Made by a program: the position numbers and the translations under genes
Source: Bacteroidetes bacterium HGW-Bacteroidetes-1
Lineage (GTDB): Bacteria > Bacteroidota > Bacteroidia > Bacteroidales > F082
Direction: 5' to 3'
Assembly (NCBI GenBank): GCA_002842755.1
Contig: PHDU01000002.1
Coordinates: forward strand, 62,001 to 126,000
Length of the DNA stretch: 64,000 nt
Notes under the pieces: model-generated
What the model was told of the DNA's origin: nothing
What the model saw: the letters and a program-made list of their open reading frames with translations, nothing else
Database searches by the model: none
In this document: piece by piece, positions 27,818 through 37,869 of the stretch
How positions within the stretch are numbered: the stretch's first letter is position 1
Layout of the letters: each line of letters begins with the position of its first letter

Positions 27818-30800
27818 TTATGCTTCAAATTCAAGGAGATGGCGTAGAGCAAAAAGCGCTCCGTTTACTGTGGACACACCCATGAGATATAGCATGAGCT
27901 TTTCATTTGATTCTTTTATCCGGCAGGTTTTGGGGTTTGCCTGAAGAAATTTCAGAATTTTAGAAAAACGTTCTGTTTGAAAGTATGCCGACTGCTGATC
28001 GCTGATGAAATAGGCAATCAAAGTCTTGTTGCGCAAAACAACTTTTTCAAAACCAAGTTCACGAGCCATCCAACGCAATCGGATGGTATTAATCAAATCA
28101 GATGCTTCTCTCGGTACAGGTCCAAAACGATCAATAAGTCTCTCCGTAAAATATCCAAGATTCTCTTCGGAATGAATATTATCAAGCTCATTGTAAAGGC
28201 TAATACGCTCGGAAGAGGAGTCAATGTAATAAGGCGGCAATAATATTTCCATATCCGATTCAATGACGCAATCTTTCACAAAGTGTTTTGGCTTGTCCAT
28301 TTTAAACACATCAGAAAACTCACTTTCTTTAAGCTCCTGAATTGCCTCATCCAAAATTTTATGAAACATTTCAAACCCTATTTCGCTTATAAAACCACTT
28401 TGTTCGCCACCAAGCAAATTGCCTGCACCCCTGATATCAAGGTCCCGCATAGCGATATTAAAACCACTTCCCAATCCTGAAAAATCTTCTATCGCACGCA
28501 GTCTTTTCTGGGCTTCACTGCTTAGCGAAGCCATGGGTGGCGTTAAAAGATAACAGAAAGCCTTCTTGTTTGATCTACCAACCCTGCCGCGCAACTGATG
28601 CAGGTCGCTGAGACCATAGTTTTGGGCATCATTGATAAGGATGGTATTTGCATTTGAAATGTCAAGTCCCGATTCGATAATCGTAGTTGCCAAAAGCACG
28701 TCGTAATCACCTTCAATGAAACCGAGCATCACTCTTTCCAGTTTTTCTCCTTCCATCTGGCCATGCGCCACACCAATACGCACTCCGGGAACAAACCGCA
28801 GCAACATATCATAAACATCCAATATATTTTGAACGCGATTATGGACAAAAAAAACCTGACCATCTCTTGCCATTTCAAAATGTATGGCTTCACGAATAAG
28901 TTCTTCATTGAAGGATCTGATTTCAGTCTGTACAGGGAAACGATTTGGTGGTGGTGTATTGATAATACTCAAATCGCGTGCCCCCATCATTGAAAACTGA
29001 AGAGTTCGAGGAATAGGTGTGGCAGTAAGCGTGAGTGTATCCACATTGGCTTTTATCTGTTTCAGCTTCTCTTTTGCTGCTACACCGAATTTTTGTTCTT
29101 CGTCAATAATGAGTAGTCCCAAATCTTTAAACACTACGTCTTTGCTGATAATTCTGTGGGTACCAATAAGAATATCGACTTTGCCTCCATTGAGCCGGTC
29201 GAGCGTTTCCTTTTGCTTTGCAGCCGATTTGAAACGATTAATGTAATCCACTGTTACCGGAAAATCGGATAGTCTGTCGGAGAAAGTCTTATAATGCTGC
29301 AATGCCAGAATAGTTGTTGGCACAAGTATAGCAACCTGCTTGGAGTCATTAACGGCTTTAAAAGCTGCCCTTATAGCAATTTCAGTTTTACCAAAGCCCA
29401 CGTCTCCACAAATAAGCCGGTCCATAGGAGATTCCGACTCCATATCTGCTTTCACATCCATGGTTGACTTTAATTGGTCAGGAGTATCTTCATAAATAAA
29501 TGAGGCCTCAAGTTCATTTTGGAGATAGGTATCAGGCATAAACTGAAACCCTTTGCTGGCCTTACGTTTAGCATATAACTTAATCAGATCACGGGCAATA
29601 TCTTTAACCCTCCCTTTGGCTTTGTTTTTGAGTTTATTCCAGGCATTCGATCCTAATTTGTTAAGCGAAGGTTCAGTACCATCCTTACCGCTGTATTTTG
29701 CAATCCGATGCAATGAATGGATACTCACATAAAGGATATCATCATTTTTATAGATAAGTCGAATAGCTTCCTGCTTTTTGCCATTGTTGTCAATAATCTC
29801 CAGCCCATCATAACGTCCAATTCCATGATCAATATGACTCACAAAATCACCCTGTTTTAAATCATGGAGTTCACTGAGGGTAACCGCTTCTTTGCTTGCA
29901 AAGCCTTCACGAAGGTGAAACTTATGGTAACGCTCAAAGATTTGATGATCAGTATAAACAGCAATTTTAAGAACGTTATCGGTAAATCCTGCATAAAGGC
30001 TATGGTAAACGGGCTTAAATAGCGCTTTATCAATTTCTGATGTATTATGTTGAATATCGTCTAAAATAGCAATTAATCGTTCGATCTGCTTGCTGTTGTC
30101 TGAAAGAATATATGCCAAAAATCCTTCTTTTTGTTTCTTTTGAAGATCCTCAAGTAAAAGTTTGAAATTTTTATTAAAAGTGGGTTGAGGGATCGTTGAA
30201 AATTTTGTTTCATAGCTTGCATCCAAACTACTCCTGTTTCCTATTTCTACAGTTAAAAAAGTTTTCAGTGATGCAACAACCTCTTGGCCTTCAACAAATA
30301 GTCGCTCAGGATTTTGCAAAGGATTTATTTCATCAGTTTTGCTAAAAACAAGCTTTGCTTTTTGAAACTCGGCATCAATGCGAGCCTCAATTGAGCCTGC
30401 TTCTTCAACCCATATCATTGTACCTGTGGGCAAGTATTCAAGTATGGTTTCGCGCTTTGTTTCAATCATCCGATCCAAAATGTTTGGCAACAGGCTTATG
30501 CGCGTTAACGTTTGTAATGACAATTGGTTTACCGGATCAAAGGTTCGTATTGATTCCACCTCATCACCAAAAAACTCCAAACGGTAAGGATAATCATTAG
30601 AAAATGAGAATACATCCAATATTCCTCCGCGAATAGAAAACTGCCCTGGCTCAACCACAAAGTCAACGCGCTCAAAATTGTATTCCGAGAGTACATCAGA
30701 TACAAAATCAAGCGAAACCTTTTCAGATATTTTTATTTTAAGCGTATTATTAGAAAGGTAATTGCGAGTAACGACCTTTTCACTCAACGCCTCAGGGTAA

Positions 30801-31186
30801 GTGATAACAAAAGTCTTTCGCTCGCTACCCGACAAACGACTTAAAACCTCTGCACGAGAAAGGATGAAAGTATTATCAGATTTTTCAGGTTCGTATGGCT
30901 TTTTATATGAAGTTGGATAAAACAGAACTTGTTTCTTATTATAATCCTGGTTCCTTTCGTTAAAAAGACTCTCCAGGTCATTATAAAAATAAGCTGCCGC
31001 CTCGCGATCAGGACAAATAATAAAATGCTGCCCCCCCGTTATTTCTGCTATTGCTGAAAAGCACAGAGCCTTGGATGACCCTGTTAAACCGCTAATCAAT
31101 AAATGTTTATGCTGTTTCAAAGCTTCTGAAAGTGGCTTCAAAGCAGGATGTTCCCGAAATATTTCCAGAAGTGAAGAGCTGCTCAA
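27818..31186 (-). CDS. mfd: Transcription-repair coupling factor
   Basis: LKQGDFVSHIDHGIGRYDGLE (CarD-like RID), CGDVGFGKTEIAIRAAF, DEEQKFGV, QLRGRVGRSNKKAFCYLL. Confidence 0.98.
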   Translation of the reverse strand: MSSSSLLEIFREHPALKPLSEALKQHKHLLISGLTGSSKALCFSAIAEITGGQHFIICPDREAAAYFYNDLESLFNERNQDYNKKQVLFYPTSYKKPYEPEKSDNTFILSRAEVLSRLSGSERKTFVITYPEALSEKVVTRNYLSNNTLKIKISEKVSLDFVSDVLSEYNFERVDFVVEPGQFSIRGGILDVFSFSNDYPYRLEFFGDEVESIRTFDPVNQLSLQTLTRISLLPNILDRMIETKRETILEYLPTGTMIWVEEAGSIEARIDAEFQKAKLVFSKTDEINPLQNPERLFVEGQEVVASLKTFLTVEIGNRSSLDASYETKFSTIPQPTFNKNFKLLLEDLQKKQKEGFLAYILSDNSKQIERLIAILDDIQHNTSEIDKALFKPVYHSLYAGFTDNVLKIAVYTDHQIFERYHKFHLREGFASKEAVTLSELHDLKQGDFVSHIDHGIGRYDGLEIIDNNGKKQEAIRLIYKNDDILYVSIHSLHRIAKYSGKDGTEPSLNKLGSNAWNKLKNKAKGRVKDIARDLIKLYAKRKASKGFQFMPDTYLQNELEASFIYEDTPDQLKSTMDVKADMESESPMDRLICGDVGFGKTEIAIRAAFKAVNDSKQVAILVPTTILALQHYKTFSDRLSDFPVTVDYINRFKSAAKQKETLDRLNGGKVDILIGTHRIISKDVVFKDLGLLIIDEEQKFGVAAKEKLKQIKANVDTLTLTATPIPRTLQFSMMGARDLSIINTPPPNRFPVQTEIRSFNEELIREAIHFEMARDGQVFFVHNRVQNILDVYDMLLRFVPGVRIGVAHGQMEGEKLERVMLGFIEGDYDVLLATTIIESGLDISNANTILINDAQNYGLSDLHQLRGRVGRSNKKAFCYLLTPPMASLSSEAQKRLRAIEDFSGLGSGFNIAMRDLDIRGAGNLLGGEQSGFISEIGFEMFHKILDEAIQELKESEFSDVFKMDKPKHFVKDCVIESDMEILLPPYYIDSSSERISLYNELDNIHSEENLGYFTERLIDRFGPVPREASDLINTIRLRWMARELGFEKVVLRNKTLIAYFISDQQSAYFQTERFSKILKFLQANPKTCRIKESNEKLMLYLMGVSTVNGALFALRHLLEFEA

Positions 31187-31205
31187 TACTATAAATTTTC
31201 GGCCC

Positions 31206-31234
31206 CAAAGATAGTTATTTCAACTGTGTCTCAA
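31206..31234 (-). promoter_or_regulatory. Putative Bacteroidetes promoter of mfd
   Basis: Reverse strand TTG (31234-31232), 18 nt, TATCTTTG (31213-31206). Confidence 0.45.
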
Positions 31235-31335
31235 TATTTCACCCCTTATTCAAATAGATATCAAACAAAGGCTTATTTGCAAATATTAAGAGAGATGACA
31301 GTGTTTTTACTACTTTTGACGAAATTTTATTTAGA

Positions 31336-32355
31336 ATGATTCTTCATAACAAGATTGACAAAGAAATATTAAAAAAGCGTTTGGCAGAAGAGCCCTTTAA
31401 ACGAAAAACACTTTCATTTTATAAATTTGTTGAGATACAAGATGTTGAGAAATTTCGCGACGAACTCTACATTCGATGGAATGAAATGCAGGTTTTTGGG
31501 CGAATTTATGTTGCTAAGGAGGGAATCAATGCACAGCTGAGTGTACCGGAGCATCAAATGGAGTCATTGAATGAGTTCGTTGAAAACCATTCTTATTTAA
31601 AAGGAGTCTTACTCAATTTTGCTATTGAAGATGATGGAAAATCTTTCTACAAACTCAGGATTTTGGTTAAGCATAAGATTCTATCCGATGGCCTTGTCAA
31701 CAGCGAGTTCAACATTTACGATGTAGCGAAACATCTTGACGCGCTTTCATACAATCAGAAACTTAGCGAACCTAATACAGTTGTTATCGACCTGCGCAAC
31801 CATTATGAACACGAAGTTGGTCATTTTGAAGGAGCGGTTCTGCCGGATGTAAATACCTACAAAGAGTCGATTCCGATCATTGTAGATATGCTGGAAAATA
31901 AACAACCCGACAATATTATGCTTTATTGCACCGGAGGTATCCGATGCGAAAAATTTTCGGCTTATCTTCGGCATAAAGGATTCAAAAATGTTTTTCAGCT
32001 CAAGGGAGGCGTTATCAATTATGCTCATCAGGTTAAAAAATCTGGCGTTGAAAGCAAATTTATTGGTAAGAATTTTGTTTTTGATGACCGCATGGGTGAG
32101 CGGGTAACCCATGATATTATCGCGCATTGTCATCAATGTGGCGAACCGGCCGATACCCATAAGAACTGTGCTAACGATGCCTGCCATTTGCTCTTCATCC
32201 AATGCGATAAATGCGCTTCTCAATTCAATAACTGTTGTTCGAATGATTGTTTGGAAGCAACCTTGCTCTCAACAGAGGTTCAAAAGCAACTCCGTAAAGG
32301 AAAAGTGCATGCCAATGCCCATCATAAAAGTAAATTCAAGGTTGTTGCAGTCTGA
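31336..32355 (+). CDS. trhO: Rhodanese-domain tRNA uridine hydroxylase (TrhO/YceA family)
   Basis: GRIYVAKEGINAQLSVPE, LYCTGGIRCEKFSAYLRHKGFKNVFQLKGGVINY, C-terminal Cys cluster. Confidence 0.93.
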   Translation: MILHNKIDKEILKKRLAEEPFKRKTLSFYKFVEIQDVEKFRDELYIRWNEMQVFGRIYVAKEGINAQLSVPEHQMESLNEFVENHSYLKGVLLNFAIEDDGKSFYKLRILVKHKILSDGLVNSEFNIYDVAKHLDALSYNQKLSEPNTVVIDLRNHYEHEVGHFEGAVLPDVNTYKESIPIIVDMLENKQPDNIMLYCTGGIRCEKFSAYLRHKGFKNVFQLKGGVINYAHQVKKSGVESKFIGKNFVFDDRMGERVTHDIIAHCHQCGEPADTHKNCANDACHLLFIQCDKCASQFNNCCSNDCLEATLLSTEVQKQLRKGKVHANAHHKSKFKVVAV

Positions 32356-32395
32356 TTGCTGCAAAAAAATCAGTAAAGCTTATAATTAAAAGGAA

Positions 32396-32758
32396 TTATT
32401 CTTCTTTCCGTCCGGGTGCTTTTGCCATCACGATTGTACCAACAATGCCAACAGCAATCAATATGAGTCTGACAAATAAAATCTCTATAAAAAAGTAAGC
32501 GGAGATAAAAATCATCGCCCACATCATACTAATCGCTCTAATTTTAGTCCTGACACTCATTCCCTTCTGGAAATCTTTGATGTAACCACCTAAAAACCTG
32601 TGATTAAGCAGAGCATTGTAAAGCCGATCTGAACTACGTGCATAAAGATATGCTGAAAGCAAAAGAAAAGAAGTGGTTGGTAAGCCTGGCACCACAATAC
32701 CGATGATGCCAAGTGCGAGCGACAGCGAACCCAAGAAAACAAAAAGTGCTTTTTTCAT
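32396..32758 (-). CDS. YbaN family (DUF454) inner-membrane protein
   Basis: LGIIGIVVPGLPTTSFLLLSAYLYARSSDRLYNALLNHRFLGGYIKDF. Confidence 0.9.
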   Translation of the reverse strand: MKKALFVFLGSLSLALGIIGIVVPGLPTTSFLLLSAYLYARSSDRLYNALLNHRFLGGYIKDFQKGMSVRTKIRAISMMWAMIFISAYFFIEILFVRLILIAVGIVGTIVMAKAPGRKEE

Positions 32759-33093
32759 TGAATCAATTTAACGCAGGCATGATTGCATAATCGCCCGACT
32801 CCAAACATACCTTTTTTAGCCAATTCAAAATGAAAAACGGAATCATTTTTTAACTTTTTAACAATTGAGACTATAATTTTTGAAGACTGGAACATAACAG
32901 GTTTTATAAAAACATCCATCTAAAAACCAAAAACTGACTTTCCCTCAACAGCTTTTTCGGCCCAATATTTGTTTAGATCGATCGTTAATTTATCTTTTGT
33001 TTTAAGAAAAATATTTTTTTAAAACTCAATTAGTTGGAATGAATTGCAACCTAAAGTGAATGTAAAACATCTTAATGTCTTAAACCAAAAAAA

Positions 33094-33942
33094 ATGAAAA
33101 AATTTCAATTGTTTGCCTTGATGATGCTTTTGTTGATATCAGGCTTTGTTAGTGCTCAAGACATGATTCTCAAAAAAGATGATGAGATCATCAAATGTAA
33201 AATCAAAGAAATAGGGCTGGAAGAAATCAAATACATCCTTCCTGACCATCCCTCTGATTTACTGTTCTCCATCGACAAGGATAGAGTAACGAAAATCATT
33301 CTTGAAAACGGCATGGAGATGGAATTTCAAAAAGCCATGACTGATCCGGCAAACTATAAAGACAACAAGAAAAACGCTCTTAAAATAGAGTTTATGTCGC
33401 CCATTACAGGGAACACCACTTTTGGCTATGAAAGAAGCCTCAAACCTGGCAGAAGTATGGAAGGTGCCTTGGGTATTATTGGATTAGGCCTTGACCAAAA
33501 TGACAATAATGCAGGAGGAGTATTTGTGAAATTTGGATATAAATTCATTAAAGATCCTGACTTTTACCTGAGAGGGATGCGATATTCCCATATTTTAAAA
33601 GGCAGTTATATCAAGCCTGAGCTTGCATTTGGTGTTTTTGGAAGAGATTATTACGACTGGCGTTATGAATCGTCCTATTACGATCAATATGGAAACTGGA
33701 TTTATGTTGAACCTGCTAAAAAGCGCCAGTCGATAGTTTCCGGTACAATACAACTCGTTTTAGGAAAACAATGGGTTTTTGACAACGTTTTTCTGGTTGA
33801 TATGTACGGTGGTATTGGCTATGGATTCAGTGCAGGTGGTGATGATTATGAAATTGGCTATCATTACGGCTATACGATTGCACCATCCGAGTTCCCTGTT
33901 TCATTTTCGGCAGGTCTGAAAATAGGATACCTTTTTAAGTAA
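33094..33942 (+). CDS. Hypothetical exported / outer-membrane protein
   Basis: Signal peptide MKKFQLFALMMLLLISGFVSAQ then DDEIIKCKIKEIGLEEIKYILPDHPS; C-terminal barrel-like pattern. Confidence 0.65.
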   Translation: MKKFQLFALMMLLLISGFVSAQDMILKKDDEIIKCKIKEIGLEEIKYILPDHPSDLLFSIDKDRVTKIILENGMEMEFQKAMTDPANYKDNKKNALKIEFMSPITGNTTFGYERSLKPGRSMEGALGIIGLGLDQNDNNAGGVFVKFGYKFIKDPDFYLRGMRYSHILKGSYIKPELAFGVFGRDYYDWRYESSYYDQYGNWIYVEPAKKRQSIVSGTIQLVLGKQWVFDNVFLVDMYGGIGYGFSAGGDDYEIGYHYGYTIAPSEFPVSFSAGLKIGYLFK

Positions 33943-33984
33943 ATCTGTTCACTTTTTTTCTGACGATAAGCATTCTTATTTGAC

Positions 33985-34017
33985 AAAAAAGGCTTCAATA
34001 AAATCGAAGCCTTTTTT
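33985..34017. terminator. Bidirectional rho-independent terminator between convergent genes
   Basis: AAAAAAGGCTTC-aataaaatc-GAAGCCTTTTTT. Confidence 0.88.
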
Positions 34018-34037
34018 AATATTACACGGTTATAGAA

Positions 34038-35069
34038 CTATTTATTGCCCAAAACAAACTCCTCATAGAAATCCATGCTGTAGCCGGCCATAAATTCCTC
34101 TGCCTTTTCGACCATACATTTTGAACCAATAATGATCGGTGTACGCTGGTGGATTTCAGTAAGTGGAATATCTAGGATGCGCCTGAAACCATCAGAAGCT
34201 TTGCCACCAGCCTGTTCTGCAAGAAAAGCTACTGGAATACATTCATACATCAACCTTAATTTTCCTTGCGGGTTTTTTCTTGTTCCGGGATATATATAGA
34301 TTCCACCTCGTAGCATATTACGGTGAAAATCGGAAATCAAAGAACCGATATACCGTGTGGTATATGGTCTGTTTGTATCTGGCTCATCTTCCTGACAATA
34401 CTTAATATAACGTTTTATACCTTCCGGAAAATAAAGGTAATTGGCCTCGTTGATCGAATATATGTTTCCTTGTTCACTGATGCGCATATTTTCATGCGAA
34501 AGAATAAAGATGCCGCAGGTGGGGTCGTAGGTGAAGCCATTAACACCATCGCCGGTAGTATAAACCATCATGGTTGAAGACCCATAAATAATATAACCCC
34601 CGCAAACAAGATCGATACCTCCATTCAGAATCTCATCCAGAGTTACCAATTTACCTATTTCTTTTCTCTTATAAATAGCGAAAATGGTACCGATGGGCAC
34701 ATTTACTTCAATATTAGAAGAACCGTCGAGTGGATCAATCGCTACAACATATTTTGCGTTTTTACCAATGTTGCCATCAAAAACTACGACATCTTCATTT
34801 TCTTCTGAAATAATGGCAGCACACTGTCTTCCGTTTCGAAGAGCCTTGATAAACTCATTGTTGGCAATGACATCGAGCTTTTTCTGGCTCTCTCCCTGCA
34901 CATTCACAGTGCCTTCATATCCAAGAATGTTTGCAAGGCCTGCGCGGTTTACATCGCGGTTTACTATTTTCCCAGCAATACCCATATCGTTCATCAAGCG
35001 CGAAAACTCGCCGGTTGCATTACCATATTTTTCCTGTTGTTCCCAGATAAATTCTACCAATGTTTTCAT
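34038..35069 (-). CDS. fbp: Class I fructose-1,6-bisphosphatase
   Basis: [52 protein letters not shown]. Confidence 0.97.
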   Translation of the reverse strand: MKTLVEFIWEQQEKYGNATGEFSRLMNDMGIAGKIVNRDVNRAGLANILGYEGTVNVQGESQKKLDVIANNEFIKALRNGRQCAAIISEENEDVVVFDGNIGKNAKYVVAIDPLDGSSNIEVNVPIGTIFAIYKRKEIGKLVTLDEILNGGIDLVCGGYIIYGSSTMMVYTTGDGVNGFTYDPTCGIFILSHENMRISEQGNIYSINEANYLYFPEGIKRYIKYCQEDEPDTNRPYTTRYIGSLISDFHRNMLRGGIYIYPGTRKNPQGKLRLMYECIPVAFLAEQAGGKASDGFRRILDIPLTEIHQRTPIIIGSKCMVEKAEEFMAGYSMDFYEEFVLGNK

Positions 35070-35137
35070 TTATACTACTTTAGATAAGAAAGGATTTTAC
35101 TTTGTTCATCGGACTGAACGCTTCTATGCAAATGTAT

Positions 35138-35145
35138 TACTTTTG
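35138..35145 (+). promoter_or_regulatory. Putative -7 element (TACTTTTG) of the aspartate kinase gene
   Basis: Matches TAnnTTTG 28 nt upstream of the preferred start codon; no convincing -33 partner found. Confidence 0.4.
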
Positions 35146-35172
35146 CCTTGTAAAACAAAAAGATTCCGGCAG

Positions 35173-36453
35173 ATGGTAAAAGTTTTCAAATTCGGGGGCG
35201 CATCCGTCAAAAGCTCAGAGGCATTGCGGAATCTCAAAAGAATCCTTTCCACTGTTGAATATGATACGATTTTGATGGTAGTTTCCGCAATGGGGAAAAC
35301 TACCAATGCCCTCGAAAGAATTCTTTTTAGTGCACGTAACAAAACCGTTGAATTTGAATTTCTTTTCAGCCAGCTAAAAAACTTTCACCAAAATATTTGC
35401 ATTGACCTGTTCGATAAGGATCAACCGGAACTGAATTCGGAATTGGAGCACCTTTTCTCAAGCTTGCATCATCTTCTTGTTCATCAAGAAATATCATTGT
35501 CTTATGATGAGTATTACGACCAAACGGTGAGCTATGGGGAATTGCTTGCTACAACTATAGTAGGTTATTATTTGATTCATGAAGGATTTTCGTTAAAGGT
35601 TATAGACGCGCGACTGTATGTAAAAACAGACCAACAGTTCAGGTCAGCTACAATTGACTGGCAATCTACTGAAGAAAGAATAAAGACACTCCATCAAGAA
35701 TTCAAGCACCATACAATCCTTCTCACGCAAGGATTCATTGGGAGCTCCCAGGAAGGTTTAACCACTACGCTTGGCCGTGAAGGTTCTGATTTTACTGCTG
35801 CAATTTTTGCATATTGTCTCGAAGCAGAAGAAGTCGTCATTTGGAAAGATGTAGCAGGGTTGCTAAATGCTGACCCCAAACGCTTTAATGCAACTCAAAA
35901 ACTGGAACAGATTTCCTATGCAGAAGCCATAGAACTTGCCTATTATGGAGCAACGGTAATCCATCCCAAAACCATTAAACCACTTCAAAATAAATCAATT
36001 CCTTTAAAAGTGCAATCATTTCTGGAATCAAATAATGCACCATCGGTAATTGATAAGAATGCCGAATATGACACAGACATACCCTCATACATTATTAAAG
36101 AAAATCAATTGCTGATCAGTATTAGTCCGAGAGACTTTTCATTTATGGATGAAGCCAAACTTCATTTCATTTTCGGAGTCTTCAACGCTTCAAAAATTCA
36201 TACTAATCTGATTCAGACCTCCGCCATCAGTTTGTCTGTTTGTATCGATGATGATTCGATAAAGCTAAACGAGCTTCTTCAATCTCTCAATAAAGACTAC
36301 GCTGTGAAATATAACAACAATCTCAACTTGCTTACTATCAGACATTATTCGGAAGAGGACGCAAAAAGATCCGTTGAAAGCTATAAAATTCTTTTGGAGC
36401 AACGCAGCAGAGTAACATTGCAGTTGGTGGTGAAGCGATTGAGTCAGGAATAA
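35173..36453 (+). CDS. Aspartate kinase
   Basis: VKVFKFGGASVKSSEALRN, LTQGFIGSSQEGLTTTLGREGSDFTAAI; true start at 35173, the ORF-track extension to 34684 is antisense to fbp. Confidence 0.93.
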   Translation: MVKVFKFGGASVKSSEALRNLKRILSTVEYDTILMVVSAMGKTTNALERILFSARNKTVEFEFLFSQLKNFHQNICIDLFDKDQPELNSELEHLFSSLHHLLVHQEISLSYDEYYDQTVSYGELLATTIVGYYLIHEGFSLKVIDARLYVKTDQQFRSATIDWQSTEERIKTLHQEFKHHTILLTQGFIGSSQEGLTTTLGREGSDFTAAIFAYCLEAEEVVIWKDVAGLLNADPKRFNATQKLEQISYAEAIELAYYGATVIHPKTIKPLQNKSIPLKVQSFLESNNAPSVIDKNAEYDTDIPSYIIKENQLLISISPRDFSFMDEAKLHFIFGVFNASKIHTNLIQTSAISLSVCIDDDSIKLNELLQSLNKDYAVKYNNNLNLLTIRHYSEEDAKRSVESYKILLEQRSRVTLQLVVKRLSQE

Positions 36454-36477
36454 TGAGTTCCCGATCACTTTATTAAA

Positions 36478-37740
36478 TCAAGGATTTGACGTTTGTTGCA
36501 TGAGTTTATTACAAGAATTACCGGCCAGCCATCCGGTCGAATAAGCGATTTGAAGGTTGTATCCTCCTGTTTCAGCATCAAGATCAATCATCTCACCAGC
36601 AAAATAAAGTCCTTTAATTAGTTTTGATTCCATTGTTTTAGGTGAAATTTCAAGGGTTGAAACACCGCCGGCTGTAATAATAGCTTCTTTAAACGATCGA
36701 TGTTTGGTTATGGTGAACCGAGAGTTCTTTAGAAGGTTTAAAATTTGTTTCCTTTCGGTGGCCGAAACCTGATTACAGGCTTTTTCAGGATCGATTCCAA
36801 GTTGATCAATAAAAACAGGAACCATGCTGGAGGGTAGCCAAAACTGAAAAATATTGACGACTTTCTTTTTCCCGTGTTCATTCAAATCACGAATCAAACG
36901 ACTATCGAGTTTTTGATCATCCAGTGCAGGTTTTAGATCAATCGATATCTCAACTTTTAGATTTTTTTGCAATGCATCAACAACGATTCTGCTAAGTGTA
37001 AGTATGATAGGCCCTGACAAGCCAAAATGCGTAAAAATCATTTCTCCAAAATCTTCCCCTGCTTTTTTGTTGTTTACCCAAACCGTGGCTTTTACATTTT
37101 TCAAATTTAAACCTTGAAGTCTTTGAGCCAAATCACCAGCTGTTTCCAAAGGCACAAGAGCTGGAATTGCATTAATTATTGTGTGCCCAACTGCTCTTGC
37201 AAGCTCATATCCTTCGCCATTGGATCCAGTTGCGGGATAGGATTTGCCTCCTGTTGCCAAAACAACCTGTGAAGCAAAGAGCTGCAATCCGTTTGTCTGA
37301 ACACCTTTTATAGCATCATTCTCAACAATCAAACGCTCAACACGATTTCCGCAGCGGATTTCAACCTTTTGCTCATTGACCCATCGTAGCAACGCCTTCA
37401 AAACATCAGATGACTGATTGCTTGCAGGGAAATACCGACCTCCCCTTTCGAGGGTTGATTCAACACCATACCGACTCAGCAGATCAATAATATCTTTTGA
37501 AAAAAAATGTGAAAATGCAGATCTTAAAAAACGACCATTGGGATAAACATGGGTGATAAAACTGCTCAAATCTGCATCATTGGTAATATTACACCTGCCT
37601 TTACCAGTTATCAATAACTTCCGCCCTTCCTGTCGCATCTTTTCGAGCAGCAGCACTTTACAGCCATTTTCTGCTGCACGTCCCGATGCCAGTAACCCCG
37701 CAGGACCAGCGCCAACAACTATGACGTCATAATTATTCAT
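36478..37740 (-). CDS. NAD(P)/FAD-dependent oxidoreductase, BaiN/HI0933 family
   Basis: MNNYDVIVVGAGPAGLLASGRAAENG, KGRCNITND, YFAGEMIDLDAETGGYNLQIAYSTGWLAG; start at 37740 because the ORF-track start (37815) lies within a few bases of the upstream gene's terminator. Confidence 0.93.
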   Translation of the reverse strand: MNNYDVIVVGAGPAGLLASGRAAENGCKVLLLEKMRQEGRKLLITGKGRCNITNDADLSSFITHVYPNGRFLRSAFSHFFSKDIIDLLSRYGVESTLERGGRYFPASNQSSDVLKALLRWVNEQKVEIRCGNRVERLIVENDAIKGVQTNGLQLFASQVVLATGGKSYPATGSNGEGYELARAVGHTIINAIPALVPLETAGDLAQRLQGLNLKNVKATVWVNNKKAGEDFGEMIFTHFGLSGPIILTLSRIVVDALQKNLKVEISIDLKPALDDQKLDSRLIRDLNEHGKKKVVNIFQFWLPSSMVPVFIDQLGIDPEKACNQVSATERKQILNLLKNSRFTITKHRSFKEAIITAGGVSTLEISPKTMESKLIKGLYFAGEMIDLDAETGGYNLQIAYSTGWLAGNSCNKLMQQTSNP

Positions 37741-37820
37741 AATTGGCAAAGGTACCGTTTCGCTTTGATTTGTTATAAGATGATTTTTTAACGAATTGCT
37801 TATCCAAAAAAGCAATAAAA

Positions 37821-37848
37821 AAAAGCTCCAGAAATTCCTGGAGCTTTT
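37821..37848 (-). terminator. Terminator of the subtilase gene
   Basis: AAAAGCTCCAG-aaattc-CTGGAGCTTTT; A-tract on + (U-tract on - transcript). Confidence 0.85.
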
Positions 37849-37869
37849 CTACTTTCTATTCAAACAGTT

